Positions 32,033-46,600 are shown, counted from the stretch's first letter. The stretch is 64,000 bases of DNA from Nemopilema nomurai (GCA_003864495.1 ML133487.1:868001-932000); one strand, 5' to 3'. The notes: generated from the sequence alone by a model not told the origin. A program made the numbers and translations.

Positions 32033-35000
32033 TTCTGAAATAGAAAGCTCACAGAGAAGGATCTATCGGAAAGTCATTTTCTTAGTTAATAGATGCTGTA
32101 AGTGCTTCAATGTTGAGGAAGTGCAATGTTGGATTTCCAAAAAAAGAAACTCCGTGTCTTGATTTAAAGGTTCTTGGCAAACTACGTGTATTTTCAATGC
32201 CGGGCTAGGCACCAGTGGTGAAGCCAATGGTCATGCCAGAAATTGTCAAAATATGGTTTTTGCTGCAAGATCAGGCTTGAAGCTCTATAGTCAGCTAGCA
32301 AGCAAGTTTATAATGATGACATGAAATTGATATAACCGGTGCAAGCATATTTCTTCGTGAGTTTAGTCCCTAATGTCCCACAATCTCATTATTTACAATG
32401 CTCGTCACGTGAATAATATTTTATGTTAATAGTCGGCTCCTTTGAAATCTTCAGGTTGATGGAAATCTTTTTGAAAAGCTATCAAAAGTTTTTTCCTCAC
32501 GATTGATAAAATGCCATTGAAACAACCAAATACAAGCAAATCGAAGCGGCGACTTACACTATCACATTCTCTCGTTGTTCGCGATCACAGAAAAAACGGG
32601 AAGCAGAATGTGAATTTGATAGTGTAATCGGGCCTTTGCACGTGCTGAAAGATAACTTCCATGTGCGTAGTCAGTATAGTACCTTAAATTGAAGCAAACA
32701 TCTTCATTAGGGCTCGCATCAACTACAAAATAGCCATATTGATTATACAATATCATATGGATCCTCGTGCTCTCAGACAGTAATTTACCCTTAAGCACTT
32801 CATTAAAGTGTCTGGGAAGGGTCTAGACCCAACATTCATTATTACAAGAGTAATCACCTGAAAATCTGTTCCTTTTCCTAGTAAACTCAAATATCCCACT
32901 CTGCTTGGGCTCATTGCTAATACATGTTATCCAGTATTATTGAATGTTAGCAACTGTACTTCAAGGTGAAAATTCTTCTACGAGGCAAATACTTGGCTTA
33001 TTCTCAACCCCTGAATTCTATTTGTCTTCAATGCAATGGCCAATGATTTAGGTTGAAGACGCTTTTTATCTTGCCTTTCTCATCACCAACTGAAATTAAC
33101 ATCACGGACAAGCACAACTCAAAACGAGCAAGGCTCCTTCCTGTCAAGAAAATTTATGGAAATATCCTTTATTACAGCATTTACTAGTTAACTGCGAGAC
33201 AAGAGTAAAACCGCACACTATTTAAAAATAACCTTTCTCGATAAGCTTGCATTTATGGATTGTCTATCGTCATTCAAGCTCAATTGATAAATGGTGTTTG
33301 TGAAAACAATCAGCGCAGGTAGATTTCTTGTTTCGTCAATTGATCACGTGTTCTGAATTAGGCCTAAGCAATTGAATTGGCCAGTAGAAAGCAGTTTCTA
33401 CAAACTTTACTTCGACTGTGGTGCAGTTAACTTCTCAGCTCAACTTATTGCTCTCATTTAGACCAGGTAGCTACTTCAGTTGTTATTTAAATTCTATTGT
33501 ATGTTTGAAAAATATTTGTCAAAGCTCGGCATCTTTTTGGTGTTATGTCACACGTAAAGGCATGTTGCCAATGAAGAAGACATTTCAATGTTAATTGATA
33601 CACGCGCTAGAAGGATTAAAGCTTTTTAAAAGTTAAAACATTTCTACACATTCTATCTTTATAGTTTATGATTAGTTTTAGTTGATCTCTGTTGATCATC
33701 TTCTGAGAAATTCGCCCTCAATATTTTTCAAGTCTCGCAAGGATTTTTGTTGTTGATGTAGTTAGGGTGCTTCGGTAGGGGGTAGTATTGGTAAGAATTT
33801 TGTTAGGGTGATGGGGGAGTTTTTTCACCAAGAATCTGTTCATGGCAATGGTTTATAACAGCAGCCTTAATCAACAAGAAACACTATAGCAAGAAATGAA
33901 ATAAATAATACAGGTGGTATCTTTCACATCTCTTTCTGGGTGCTGATAGGTCTGTCCAGATATTTAGATTTTCCATTCACGAGATTTTCAAATAGTTTAA
34001 CTCAGGTGCCTCTATGTATCAAGCATTTCATTTGACATTTTTGGGCGCTCTTGTATGTCAAAAGCTACCATTAAATTTGGCGTTCGTAACTGTTAAAAGC
34101 TATTGACCAACTGATCCTAGAAAATCCATTTGCATTCTATGATCTTGGTAGATTGTCAACTGACCGTCGTTTAGAGATATAGAGGTTACAAATAATTTTT
34201 ACGAAACAAGCATGTTGAGGGATCATTGAAAATTTTAATTTGTTATGTTATTAGCAAGCTTGAATTAAGAGTCAAATGGTATGGGAGCTAGAATTTTTTA
34301 GGTGTAGTTTTGCTTTTCTAGCAGACTTCTCTTCAAGGTATGCGGATTTCAATAATTCAATCTGACATGAAGTGTAGGATTTAGCCGGTAGATGAATTTT
34401 TAATCACTTAACCAATAGCAGTCACTTTTGCGCAAATTTATGTAACCCAATTAAAACAGGTATTCATTTCTGCAAGTTTGAAGTGAAAGTGTGGTTATGA
34501 CTGTCTCCAAACTCAACCTTGCGGGGCCCCATTCTGGGTGACCAGAAGGTTGCTCCATTTCAAAGGTTTATTGCACCTTTTAGTGTCAGTAAGGATAAGT
34601 TTTTATTTCATTAATCATGTTCAAGGACGGCGCTTTATGCTTTAAGCCCCCTGGCACAGCAAGGGCAAAACACATTTGGCTCTTTGCTTAGAATAGCTGT
34701 CCATGATTTTGGGTGCAGACGTTCCTTGTCTACGGAAGACGTAATTTGCTCCTTGTGGTTATAGAGATATTCTGGCTTTAGTTACTTTTGCTTCATCGCT
34801 TTTGAATCAATTGTATAGATTTATTTGAACGCCAATATTGCTGATAAAGTATACAGTGCACTTATGTGCACCAGATCGGGTGCACTGTTGGAGGGATAAA
34901 TTGCTGCCATAGAGACAAAGGCACAGAGTCTGTGCTAAATTACAATCTCTCATGTATAGTACTTTTCACGCTAGTTACTTTATGTTTAACTTTGGGCTTG

Positions 35001-35222
35001 CACCAGTCTCCGTTCCTCATTTTACTCCCCTACCTCCTATTTTTTCTTCTCTTGGACCGGAGCATTGGCCCTTTGTTTTATTATATGGTGTTGTCAACTA
35101 TTAAATAGCTGTCATTGAATCGTGCAGTAGCTGTTGAAAAACAAAAAAGATAATGGTAGAATCCTTTATCTCTATTTCGCATGTGGACCTTTCATGCAGA
35201 CTTGCATATTGGCAAGGTTGAG
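32033..35222. other. Intergenic stretch, no gene recognised
   Basis: AT-rich with few open frames over 70 codons. A minus-strand frame at 32562-32798 ends close to a GTAAGT, but its frame closes before that donor. Nothing else of note apart from a GTGCAC inverted repeat at about 34857-34883. Confidence 0.5.
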
Positions 35223-35224
35223 TA

Positions 35225-35571
35225 GAAAATCCTCGAATTGCCCCCCCCCTCGAATAAGCCCTCACCCTAGAACTACAAATTTTCAATAAGCCCCCCCTCG
35301 ATTTTTTGATTTAACACTCCTGAGGTTGCCTTTGAGATTTTAGTGAATTACCAAAAAAATTTATATTTTTGTTAGTAACTTGGTCAAATATTACTTTATA
35401 CTTAGATTATTTTTTATTTTAAGAAAAGAAAGAAATTTAAAAAATTATTCTAACAAGTTTTCAGGTAATTTTATAAGCACCCCCCCTCGAATAAGCCCTC
35501 CATGAATAAGCCCCAATCCAAAAATACCAAAAATAAATAAGCCCCCGGGGTGCTAATTCGAGGATTTACGG
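35225..35571. mobile_element. MITE, copy 2 of the CCTCGAATTAGCC family, inverted
   Basis: Reverse-complement relative of the 21622-21992 element: same C/G-run ends (CCTCGAATAAGCCC motifs), same internal CCTGAGGTTGCCTTTGAGAT region, right end AATTCGAGGATTTACGG then TA. The left end has lost the first bases of CCGTAAATCC. Confidence 0.75.
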
Positions 35572-35701
35572 TATTTGCACATATTTCCCCTGTTGAAAAG
35601 ACCACGTGTTTTGGAGCGTCTTCTGATTCTTTCAAGGAACTCCCGATGACGACGTCACATGCTGTGCGCATGGACATGCCAGACAAGTGACATTTCGTCA
35701 G

Positions 35702-35835
35702 TCTAGGAAGTGAATGGTGGAGCTCAGTTATTCCTAGCAACAAGGAGGGCTCCGCTGCGAGGTACGCTGGCATGAATGGACTGGGTATTCCTGCTTTTAA
35801 CGACGTAGTCACCACTCAAGAGCTGACACAAAGAG
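35702..35835 (+). CDS. Possible internal exon, function unknown
   Basis: TTTCGTCAG acceptor, then 44 residues in one open frame (LGSEWWSSVIPSNKEGSAAR, then YAGMNGLGIPAFNDVVTTQE, then LTQR) and AAAGAG|GTTTGT. The stretch is more GC-rich than its surroundings. A 114-codon minus-strand frame (35471-35815) overlaps it, so the strand is uncertain. A GACGTCA CRE-like site just upstream (35650-35658) would fit a promoter instead. Confidence 0.2.
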
Positions 35836-36947
35836 GTTTGTACTGACTGTTATTTCTAATGCTTCTATATTGCTGAGTAGTTCTGCTTTCGAAACACAGC
35901 AATGTTTGGTAGCAGTTGTCTGTCAAACACAGTTGTTCATTGACTGCCAAGCTCCAAGTTGCTATGCAGTCGGATTGCTTATTGAATTTTGTCAGCTTTT
36001 TCGTCTTTTAACTATGACCAATATTTCTTGATTTTTTGTCTGAAAGTACATGATCCATACTATCCACAGTAGCTTCTGAAAATAGGGTTTGTTTGATATT
36101 TGTGTTTATTTGTGAACAAACACATGTCGAATAACGAGCATCGGCCTTAGGATTTCATAATGGGAGAGGGGCGCTTATTGGGACGTAACCAGGGTAATTG
36201 GAACGGTACTAGCGAGACGGTTCGTTCCCAATAGGAGCTACAGAAGTGAGGTTGCCAGATTTGATCCAATGCTCAGTGTTTCAGGCAGCTTGGTCTCTCG
36301 TTTCCCTGTGTTTTGCTAAGAGGTCAAATTGAGAGGGAAAAACTGCTGCATTTGGGCGACGCGACTATATACATCCATGTGTAATTGCTTAGATTGTTTT
36401 CCCTGAAAACCCCCTGAATGGGCTAACTTTTCGAAGGTGCCGCGAAAAACGACCAAAAACCTTAGAGCCATCATCAGCTAGGTGTCAATATCGATGTCTT
36501 ATTGAAGATACCAAGCAGGATTAGTACTGTTTTTAATACGAAAAGAAAACAGATGTATTTGCTAACGGCAAGCATTAAGATGCTGGTGACAACAAGAGCC
36601 TCTTGCATCTCAAGAATCCCCTTTCTAGCATCTCTAACTTTCAGACAACACGCTTGTCGCATGAAGTTGGGTGCCAGTTTCAGAGCCCGGTTTGGTGCAT
36701 ACTGGTGCCAAGTAACACAATGTCACAGTTAGCTTTGGTTTTCAGCAATCACAATGGGTATATTTGCGTTAGGTTCCGCCAACAACAAGTACGTATTCGA
36801 AGGTGTAAATAAATATTGACATAATCTTGCAGTAGATTTGTTTTCCTTGGCATCAGGGGTCACTGCAGCACCATCCTCGCTATATTTAATTTTTGATCTT
36901 CAACAAATATTCGGTTCTTCGTAGAATAATTAATTATATGCATAGTA

Positions 36948-37010
36948 CACGCTTTTTTTAAAAGGAACCTACCCCAAGGCCTAGTTCCAAAAGTTCCTTA
37001 TTTGTAGACC
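36948..37010. mobile_element. Solo terminal repeat of the pogo-like family
   Basis: TA followed by CACGCTTTTTTTAAAAGGAA and then CCTACCCCAAGGCCTAGTTC, closely matching the left end of the element at 18560. I found no opposite end nearby, so this is a truncated copy or one end of a rearranged element. Confidence 0.6.
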
Positions 37011-37259
37011 TCAAATCATCAGGTTATTTGCAGCTAGCCCTCTAAGTTTGCCGGAGCGAATTCTAAGTTGCGTGATTGGTCTCAATTTGATAAATTTATT
37101 TGGACTTTCTCTTGAAAAAGCGATTCTATTCAAAATGAGCACGGCTTTGATCAAAAGATTTAATTTAAAATCAGAAAATAAAGACGATTCATTCCCGAGT
37201 CTATTATAGAGTCTTGAGTGATTTATAGATCTGGAAACAGTTACTGGTAATGTGCTAAT

Positions 37260-37671
37260 TGAAAAGCTTCAAATTTCAAATGCTGTTCGCTATTTTGCGA
37301 TTTTACGTCGGACAAAAGTATTGGCACCCAACAGGTTGTTCTTATTGTTGATGAAACGATTGGGTCGCTGGAAGGTCAAGTGTTGGCACGTGCTTATCCA
37401 CTGTCCAACGGGGTCCATGCTTCGACAAAAGTGCCAAAATTGTCGAAGTGTGACTTTATATTGTGCGACAAATTTAAGAGGCGGTGTCTGTGGTCCAACT
37501 CGCTTTGTGACAGGAGTGTTTCAGAAAAGATCAGGCGCCGTTTGTCACTTAACACAAATATCTAAATATTTCGTCATTAATGAACGAGTGTTGGTCTATG
37601 CAACAATGGAGAATTATAGGACATATTCGAAAACCTTCAGTTGTATTCCCAATCGAAGAATATTTGACTGA
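37260..37671 (+). other. Two long overlapping open frames, unassigned
   Basis: One frame gives 139 codons (37252-37671). A second, with no start, is open for about 100 codons to 37564 and includes TQQVVLIVDETIGSLEGQVL and VHASTKVPKLSKCDFILCDK. Two long frames in the same 400 bp are unusual at this GC content. The stretch lies just downstream of the solo pogo-like end, so it may be transposon-derived. I do not recognise either protein. Confidence 0.25.
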
Positions 37672-37699
37672 CTTTTTGCAATTTTCTTTTACCTCAATG

Positions 37700-40600
37700 T
37701 AAGATCTTTTAAATTAAAAATTTTCTTTCTAATAAGAATTCCTTTGCAGTTACATAATAATTATACTGATACAATATTAGTTGTTTAGTTACGTGTTCCA
37801 TAAACTTTGGTTGCAAAGACCTGTACTACCACTTTCACTTTTCACCTCTCTTGATAAAATGTTGATAAGATGTTCGAGGAAAATTTCTGCTTTTGTGAAT
37901 TTTGCAAGTCGATCAAACTAGCCTAGACTTCAAGTTATCGAGATTACCCCTATCATAGAGAATGCACCCAACAGCGGGAGGGAAATGATTAAAAGCTAAT
38001 AATCATAAAACAATTTCATTATGATTGATTCAACACCTGATGTTTTTATAATCGTCAGCAGGAGCTCTCGATAATCCGTCGCCTTTCTTGTTTCTTCTTG
38101 GAAGTGCGCCTGTAAAGCTAAAATAAACGAGTTGCCCCTTAGTTGGTCTGTTTGCTCTTATTAAAGTCTCATGGGCAGCATCCAAAATGTAGATGCATTT
38201 GGCATTGTCTGTCATCCCTAATTTTCTGGGGGAGCATTCCCTGACTCCCCTTACTTGCAACTAGCGCCTAACCAATCATGCCCTTGACGTAAGAAAATCG
38301 GGCCCCAACGTGACCCAAGCATATCTAACTATCCTTGAATTGTCTCAAAGATCATTATTGTAGTACTGTAGTCATTGTAGTACAGAAGGAGAACTGAAGA
38401 TTATGTACACAATGGAAAAGTTCTTGATGCCAACTTCACGAGTTTGTCCCCTCTCCTTTGCCTGTGCAGGTGTTCGTACTACTACGATCCGTGGACCGCA
38501 TTTAGGGCTGCCGGGGCCCTGGACCCAAATTTGAGTTGGATTTCCCAAAGTATATATGCCACTCGACTCATCAACACCGCTTCATGTGGGTTTTCAAAAC
38601 TTTGTTCGGTGCTCCCTGAAATAAAAGTCTTTTGGCCCCATAGACCCATAGTTAAATGCATCATGACTTCGACCAACATGTTTTATTTTTCAATGAGAAT
38701 CGTTTTAAGGCTATTATTAATATTTATTGATTTACATCTTACAACCCTGTAACAAAATTTTCAATATGTAACTGGCAAATCACTGTTTGATAGCCAACTC
38801 TTTCTTCCTACATTTACGACGAGTTTATGTATCAGATGCATTCAGTTATTTTACCTTTGTGCCTAATAAGCGGTTTTCCTCAACTTATTAATTTTTTGAT
38901 TTTCTGCCATTCGATCTTACAATGTTTATTATCGAAAATGATCCACTGAGGGCGTGTTTCTTCCAACCAACAAATAATGGAAGCTTATTTCTACACAACA
39001 AAACAAAGTTTGCACTGAAGAATTTGAGGCAAGACTTACTGAGCCAATACGCTTATTAGATTTTACTCGACTTTCCGACACCCCCCTAACTTATTTCGAC
39101 CGCCCGTTTATCAGGCATGAAGTTGCATATGCAAAGTTGCATGTGTAAACCGTGATTAGAGTTATCATTATAATCACGTGATACAACATCGTTCTGAAAA
39201 GGCAAACGTGACTTTGAATTCGTGTTTTTGCGCGAAATCATTAGCCTTAGTTTTGAAGGCCTGATTACACGGGAAGGTCTCAGGGCCAACCGAGTTGAAA
39301 CTTCTTACCGACTCCCTATTGAACCATTTGTTGGATTCGGTTTGCAGATACACGGAAACTTCTACAATTTCTGCCAAAGGTCTTGGAACACTTGCTCTAA
39401 TTTACGCATCGCGCAAGTTGCCAAATCCCCTCACCCCGCAAACAATGTTGTGTAGCGCAAAAGTGAATAATCCTAAAAACAAAAGTGAAGTATTCTCATG
39501 TACCTATGGCCTTCGCCTAAGTATGGAATTTTGTTTAAGGGGTCAAGGGGGTTTTAGCTATCAAGGAGAGACGGAAATAGAACGGGGATCGCAAAATCAC
39601 AAAAATCTCACGGTGTTCCACCTACTTTTGGCAGAGATTGTAGCTCCGTGGGTGAAATAGGATCTGGTATAAAGATTTCATTGGATCTTCCACAGACTGG
39701 GGTGAATTTTCTTATAATTTATTGCCATAATAGAAGTGGGTACTCATGAAATGTTTAAGCGCATGTCCTTTCACTGGAGCCGAAGAAAGTAATAAAAGTA
39801 TTGACGAAAATAGCAGCCGGTTTTTCTGGAGCCAGGAAGACACCTTACGTTTTAAACCTTATATAAATCTCATACTGCATAAAGCGAACTTCTTAGGGTT
39901 AATTTTTTTCCAACCATTTTAACACGATGACGAGGCCTTGAAATGAAGAGTTGAAAACCGCCACAAAGGGGTTAGAAAATGCATAGAAAGGGTTGAGAAC
40001 TGCTATGAAATCACACCTCAGTATACCAAGACGAGATCAACAAAATCTCAATCACTCCATTGCCAACGTTGCCATGTTTTGTTCTGTTAAGTCATTTTCA
40101 TACAATATAATTGAAATATAATTAATGCTTTCATCTTTTTGCAACTCTTCATTACTCTTTTATGCTATCCTATTTTAATTTACAAATTCCTAACCATTTT
40201 ACAAAAAGTCTTTATTTATTCTAACTAATTCGTTTTCCAGAAAATCCAAATATAAGTATTCTCTGTAATAGCTGTTTGCATGTAACAAGTGTTTTCGTTA
40301 ACTCGATTCGAAACTCATTCATCCCATCTTTCTTTCCCTCCCCTTCACACGAATCCTCGATCGTCAACGCGTATATGACCTTACCTCAGCCATCCAGAGG
40401 GCCATGAGCCTTTCTGCTTCTAGTCCATCATCATCCGCCATCGATGTCACACCTATTCACATCACCCTTGCCTGCATTATCTACACCCTGTCCCTAGACA
40501 CTTGAATTCCTTTCCTCTAACATATTTTCTTGCAGCACAAATTATTGCATCTTATTTTCTCTCTTCAATGCCCCTGTTGGTTTTCCTGCTGGGAAGATTC

Positions 40601-43600
40601 TTATTTTTCGTTCACAGTTGTGGATAGCTTATAATGATGCGATTCAGTTGTGCAAAACTGGAATAAAGGCAAGTGAAAAAGCACAAAGTTGAAAACTCTA
40701 ACACCGTTATCAATAGCTTTATAATGAAACATCAAAATTTTGTCCAGCCCTAGCACTGTATTAGCTTGAGTTTGTCAAGGCTCAAGAGGGTGCATACACA
40801 CCTAGGCAAGAGCTCTCGACTCTTATGACATTGCAAACTTCATTTGAGCCTAAGAATTGTTTTCATGGTTTTGCCAAGCAAATCAGAATTGTTGCGTTTG
40901 GAATAAATTGATGATAAGCGCATATTCTTTTTATGAAAATCAGCAGCAGCATATATTTAGCTACGCCAAAAGCAAGAAAATAAGATCACTTAAATTAACA
41001 ATTTTAGATCATTGCTGTCCCAATATAGTGAGGGTGGCATGAAAAGTCCCGCTTAAGCTTTTTTCATGTGCAGACAGACAAGAAAACGATGGCTCCCACG
41101 ACTGCCTCCTTGAGATTTTCAGGTTTAACAATCCAATTATTCCAGTGTGGCGTATTTTTCATATTTCCTTAGTTCTTAATTTGTGGAAATTATTTCAAGT
41201 TTCAAATTTAAATCGACCTCCATAAAGCTATTGATCGATTAATAAATCCCTGTGGAAAATATTTTTTCCAAGACTTTGTTGTGAAAGTTAATTATTTCAG
41301 TAGATTGGGAATGAATAATCCAACGATTTTATTTAGTAAATATTTTTATCTGGTTCTTTTGTTCGATGCCAGACAGTGTTGAAGGGCAAAATATTCATCC
41401 ATCATTTTAGAATAATCTTTTATTCCCGATATAAACAATTACTCTTGACTGTAACGTTTGTCTATGGCTGCGTTCTGTTGGGCGTCGCTATAGTTACTGA
41501 GCATTTTTATGGAGATGGTTTTGGGCTTTCGACAATGGCCTTCATGTTGACATTGAGCCGGGATAATGCTCTGGCCACAAATACAAACACCGCTCTATGT
41601 ACACCAGTCCTTCATCTAGAAGTTTTGGATTATCTGTTTAGCATGGGTAGCCCACCCTCTAGAAAGCGAGTTTTGTAGCGTATTTGCCTCCAAAGAAGAT
41701 CATTTAAATCTACAATTTAAAGCGTGTTTGCTAAACAAACGATCTATCTTTGAGGAATTAATTGTTTCGGCGTTTTGAAATCAGATTGCCTTCAAAGCAA
41801 CTCGACATCTTGGGAAAGTAAGATTTATAACATTTATCTCGGCATATTGACCACGAATGCATCGTTTTCCCCGCATTATACAAGGTAAAGTTTCAAAGTT
41901 TTAGATAACAGATGCATTGCAACGATAAGACTCCACTTACGTTTTCGACTCGTTTTAAATTAGACAACGCAGCTACAATGCTGAAACAATGCAGAAAACA
42001 GAACTGTAGAATCAATAAGTGAAGTTTGATTTATTATGGCCCGTTTCATTTACGTGACCTAGTTAATCTCGTGCTGTTAATCAAGCTTTATGGGACATTA
42101 CCATAATCAAAACGAAATAAAGCAATCAAATTTGAATGGTATTGATTAATGTGGTTGAAGAACGATCAGAAGAGGTATCACTGGCTTGTATTAGATTACG
42201 TTTCGGCATCTCAAGACAAATTTGATTATGCTGCCCAGTGGGATTTGTTCGTGACCTGACAGTGGTATGCCTGACTGATAAGGCATCGTCAGGGCGGCAA
42301 CGTCATTGGGGAGTTTTAGCAGTCACCACGGTAACAAACGGGACAACCAGTGACGCATGCGCATTGGACAGATGACGGTGCCTATAAGAAGAGCCGGCAC
42401 GTGTCTTGGGATACATGGAAAAATAAACTGGCGTATGTGACGTGTGAAAGATAGGCCCCTTTTCCTGGGATAGTAAAGGATTTCTAATGACACAAAAGTA
42501 TTCCTAACGAAAAGCTGTGCCCTGAATATGTCGATCAAAATGAATCAGTAGTAATTGGAAGAGAGACTTCCTATAACTTGGAGTCGGTAGAGAGACTGAT
42601 TCTAGGGCAACGATGGTTGCTTTGAATATGTTGGGGCTCCAAATTTCGACCGTCCTTTCTGTGACAAAGTATAGTGACTTTCAGAATGTTCCTATTTTTC
42701 TCAAGGAAGTCCAGTTCCTTTTGTCTGTCTTATACAGGGCGAGAGTTTTTCTTCAATCTGTGGCAAACACAAATGCATACCTTGGACGGGGATTAGATCC
42801 CAATCATCTTTCTCGATTCCTATGTAAAGGTATGCCTGAAATCCTTAAAAGCCACGAAACCTTTCAGCAGAGACGATATCTCTGCCGGCAATTTGTCGGT
42901 TGCCCAAGGTGGCTGGGAATACAAGCTCACTCCGACCAACAAAATGTTTCACTTAAAAGAAACAAAAGCGTTGTTCGAAGACAATTCCAAACCGGCGAAG
43001 GGGAGGGGAGATATGCAGAGGAGTTATAGAGAGTCAGATGTCGCGAAAGCGAATTTTGATATAAACAATTTCAGTTTTAAGATTTTGTGGAGGACTGAAT
43101 TTTCTACAATGTGTACACAGTAGGTAACCGCAAATAAGAAACCACGTTTTGAAATGAATCCTCAGAAAGTTCTTCGCGTTTTTCGCGTAAAGAGACATTT
43201 TATAATCAGGGTTTTGGTTTCTGATACGTAGTTATTATCAAGTTAAACCAAGTGAAGTCAAGGTATGTGAATGTACTGTGCATGCATGTGTATTGAACAT
43301 AACTGATAGTAGTGTACAATACATAATGCACAGTACAATAGCCTAATATTACTAAAGATCAATAATTCATCGGAAAGTATAGGAATTTTTGGCATTCGGG
43401 AATAAACTATGACAAAGCTGGAAATAAGAAACATTTTGCTTTCACACATAAAACTGTTTCTTATCAAAAAGAGCACCTTTTGAAGGGAATGAAGCCTGTT
43501 TTATTTATAGAGTGTTTCTTATTCACCGGAACCTACTGTAATTTAGCTTTAATTACGGGCAAAAACCATGTAAAACAATTTAAAATTCTATATGCATTTA

Positions 43601-46600
43601 GCATTGAAATTTGGATGGTTTCATCGGCACCGGTTGCATCCCTCTGAATCTGCCCCTTGTTCCATCTCGTGCATAATTCAACAAAGCAGAAATCTCTTCA
43701 ACACAGGGTGTGATAGGAAGAGGCATGCGGGACACTCTTTACGTACCGTAGTTTCTTGATTCTTGAGAGCATATTGAAGATGTCACTGACAAATCTCAGA
43801 ATAAGCCATTAAGGACATTCGAAAAATTCCCTTGTCACTAGGAAAGTGGTAGCAATACTTAGGTTCTCGCATTTTTAAAGCTCGCTTTTTTTCTAACAAC
43901 CACGGTTCAAATATTGGCAATTTAGCATCCCTCTTGACAAACGTTTCACTCACAATGGAGTATTTCTAATTAATCTAGATTATTTTTCGAAGTTGAAGTC
44001 AGTAAAAAGGCAAATAAAAATGCTCTTTTTGGACTGATTTCAATTTCATTATTTCCTACGTGAAAACACATCGCACGTTGTAATCAATAATTCTAAAAAA
44101 ATCGAGAATGCAAATGTGTGCCATGCTTCGAGTTGCCCGAAGCAGCAAAAATTGATCTTGTTGCCTTTTAATTATTGGTCTGCCTCATGAACCACTGTTC
44201 GATTAACCATCAAATCTAAGGTTATTCAAAGATGCCGATGGATCATTATGACACGACGAACTTGCTGTTCTAAACACTATATTGCTTTGTTGTGGCCAGG
44301 GTCTTTACTTGCAACGCGCAGGTCGAAAACGAGGTTGACAGAACAACGGCTATTGTTTGACTGTGAACCTAAAGAGTAATATCAGGGCAGAATGAACTAT
44401 TGACACAATACGCTACAATAAGATTTAATTAATTAAAATTAATTAATAAATCAATCCACTCCTACTCAGATTATTGAAAGAATGCCGTTCGGAGAAGCTG
44501 CTTTCCATTTATAAAGGGAAAAACTTTTGCGCATTTTATTTGTTTGTTTCCACCAGATATAAAATTAAGTTGTGATATCATGGGATGAACATCTTACTGC
44601 ATTCCTTTGAGTAGCACTTCAAAATTCAGGAAAAATAAAGAGACAATGAAACTTTTTTGAACAAACACGGATGTTGCTAACAAAGTTCCAATCTGGATGG
44701 TAACTGGTTTGCGATTGGTAGGCTTAGCAGGGTGGGACATCAATTCTTAGAGCTTGTTGGCCCAAATGTCTTTGCTGGCAAAAATAGCCTTCAGGTCAAG
44801 AACAATCAAAGATAACGGGCTAGTTCTCGTGTTCATTCGATTACGCACATCCTTTTGTTAAAAGACAACGAGTAATCATCGATGTTGCCCTCATTAATAA
44901 CATTCACCTTACGTGATTGAACCGTGAGAAACCGTTATTTGTTTTGGCATAAAAGGCCGCGAGATTGGAGGGCTCAGCTGCCAGAATTCACCAAAGATCA
45001 CATCATGAGGGTGTAAGTTAGTTGTTTGCAATAGTTTTTTATTTTTGTTATTGTGCTTACTGGCATACTCAAGCAACGCACAACTTTATAAGCATTTTCA
45101 ATACTAAGTGGAAAGAAATTGGTATTTCTTCGGCATGTGTACCAGTTTCATTCCATAAACTGTCATTAATTTGTAATGATTTCAATGTCCGCAAACACGA
45201 CTCCTTTTGCATTAGGAATGTCTTTTTGTCATCACAGAAGCTATCTCTTTCCCCTTCGCCATCCGTTTGTAAATCGTATTGATTAAATATTTAAATTTAT
45301 CCGATTTTTATCAAATATGGGGTGTTAGAAGTATTTATCAAGCATTGTTCTAGGGTTAAAGGGGCTTATATGGCTGTGTCAATAGATGTGAATTAGAAAA
45401 ATGAGCAATGATCTAAGCTCTTCCTGCGTTCGAATAGAAGGAAATAACGGAACCATAGTCTTTGTGTACGTAAAGCACATTCGATGTCACGCAACGACAC
45501 CCAGCACAGTACTAAAAACATCGGAAAATGACCAAAAGCTGACAAAATAAGAAGCCAGTTGCAAATCGAAAGCCACGTGAGAGTTGTGAGTCATGATTGG
45601 CTGTGCTATGACCAATCAGCATCCATTCACACCTTCTTTTAGAAAGATCAAAGTATGAACTCATTCTGTCCACAAGGTAGTTTATTAGACCAACAAAACC
45701 GAAACTTTGATGTAGGCTCACGTCACCTATAGGTTCGACCTTTTCAAGATTTTTACATCTGCAAAAAGACTTTACCGGTATTTGACAAATAGTTGTAGCT
45801 TTTATTACAAGAAATTTGATTATTTTGAATCACCTTGTGCTTGGAGACACTGGCTGTTTAATTTCTATATTTGACTGTTCATATGCATGTCTTAGACTGT
45901 CATGTTCTACTGGAAGTTCTCCAATTAATACCGAATGACAATCTCCTAATGAAGACATTGCCCAAGGCAGGAAATATATATGAAAGTCATCTTGTGGTAG
46001 GAGTCGCTTTAAAATTTAGATCCAAGAAATGGCAGTCTAGTTGTAGCCATTTTGTGATAATACCCGGCTGCCTCTCATTTTTGTAACGTGTCACAAGACT
46101 CTTCATTACCCTTGGCATCCAGATTATCACACTAATGGGCTTACTCGACAATATTTAACACCTTTGTTTTTCTTCACTAAGGGGTAATAGAGCAAATAGT
46201 TTAATATTGACAAGTAAACTGTAGACTTTTACGGGGCTCTTTGATTTGAGCAAGAGCTAGCTGTTGGCAAACATTTGATCTGAGCCAGGTACCTTGATTA
46301 TAGCGATTCGAATAACATTTTCTTTCCCCGTGTACCCACACTCATTATCAACTTTTTTCGCGTCACTGCCTTGGAACGGAGCAGTTTTCTTGTCATATAT
46401 GGGAGGGGAATAGCCTCATAAGGAACTACCCTCTTTTCGACAAAGTTTCTTTCCCTAAATCTTCTGCGTAATTCTCCCCCAAGTGCCTTTTTGCGTAAAC
46501 ATATGACGTCATTTACCCTTGCAAATGCTGCTATATTGACAAGAATAGTAATTGGGTAGGAATGAACCAGAAGAACGGGAATGCTTCAGGCTTTATGTAT

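Noticed and set aside
39295..39660. 121-codon plus-strand frame
   Set aside because: A second plus frame and a minus frame overlap it, none with a recognisable domain or matched splice sites.
42613..43029. 138-codon ATG-started plus frame, with CTATGTAAAG|GTATGC inside
   Set aside because: No recognised motif. The internal donor-like site would cut it at about 73 codons without an identifiable partner exon. Length alone is not convincing.
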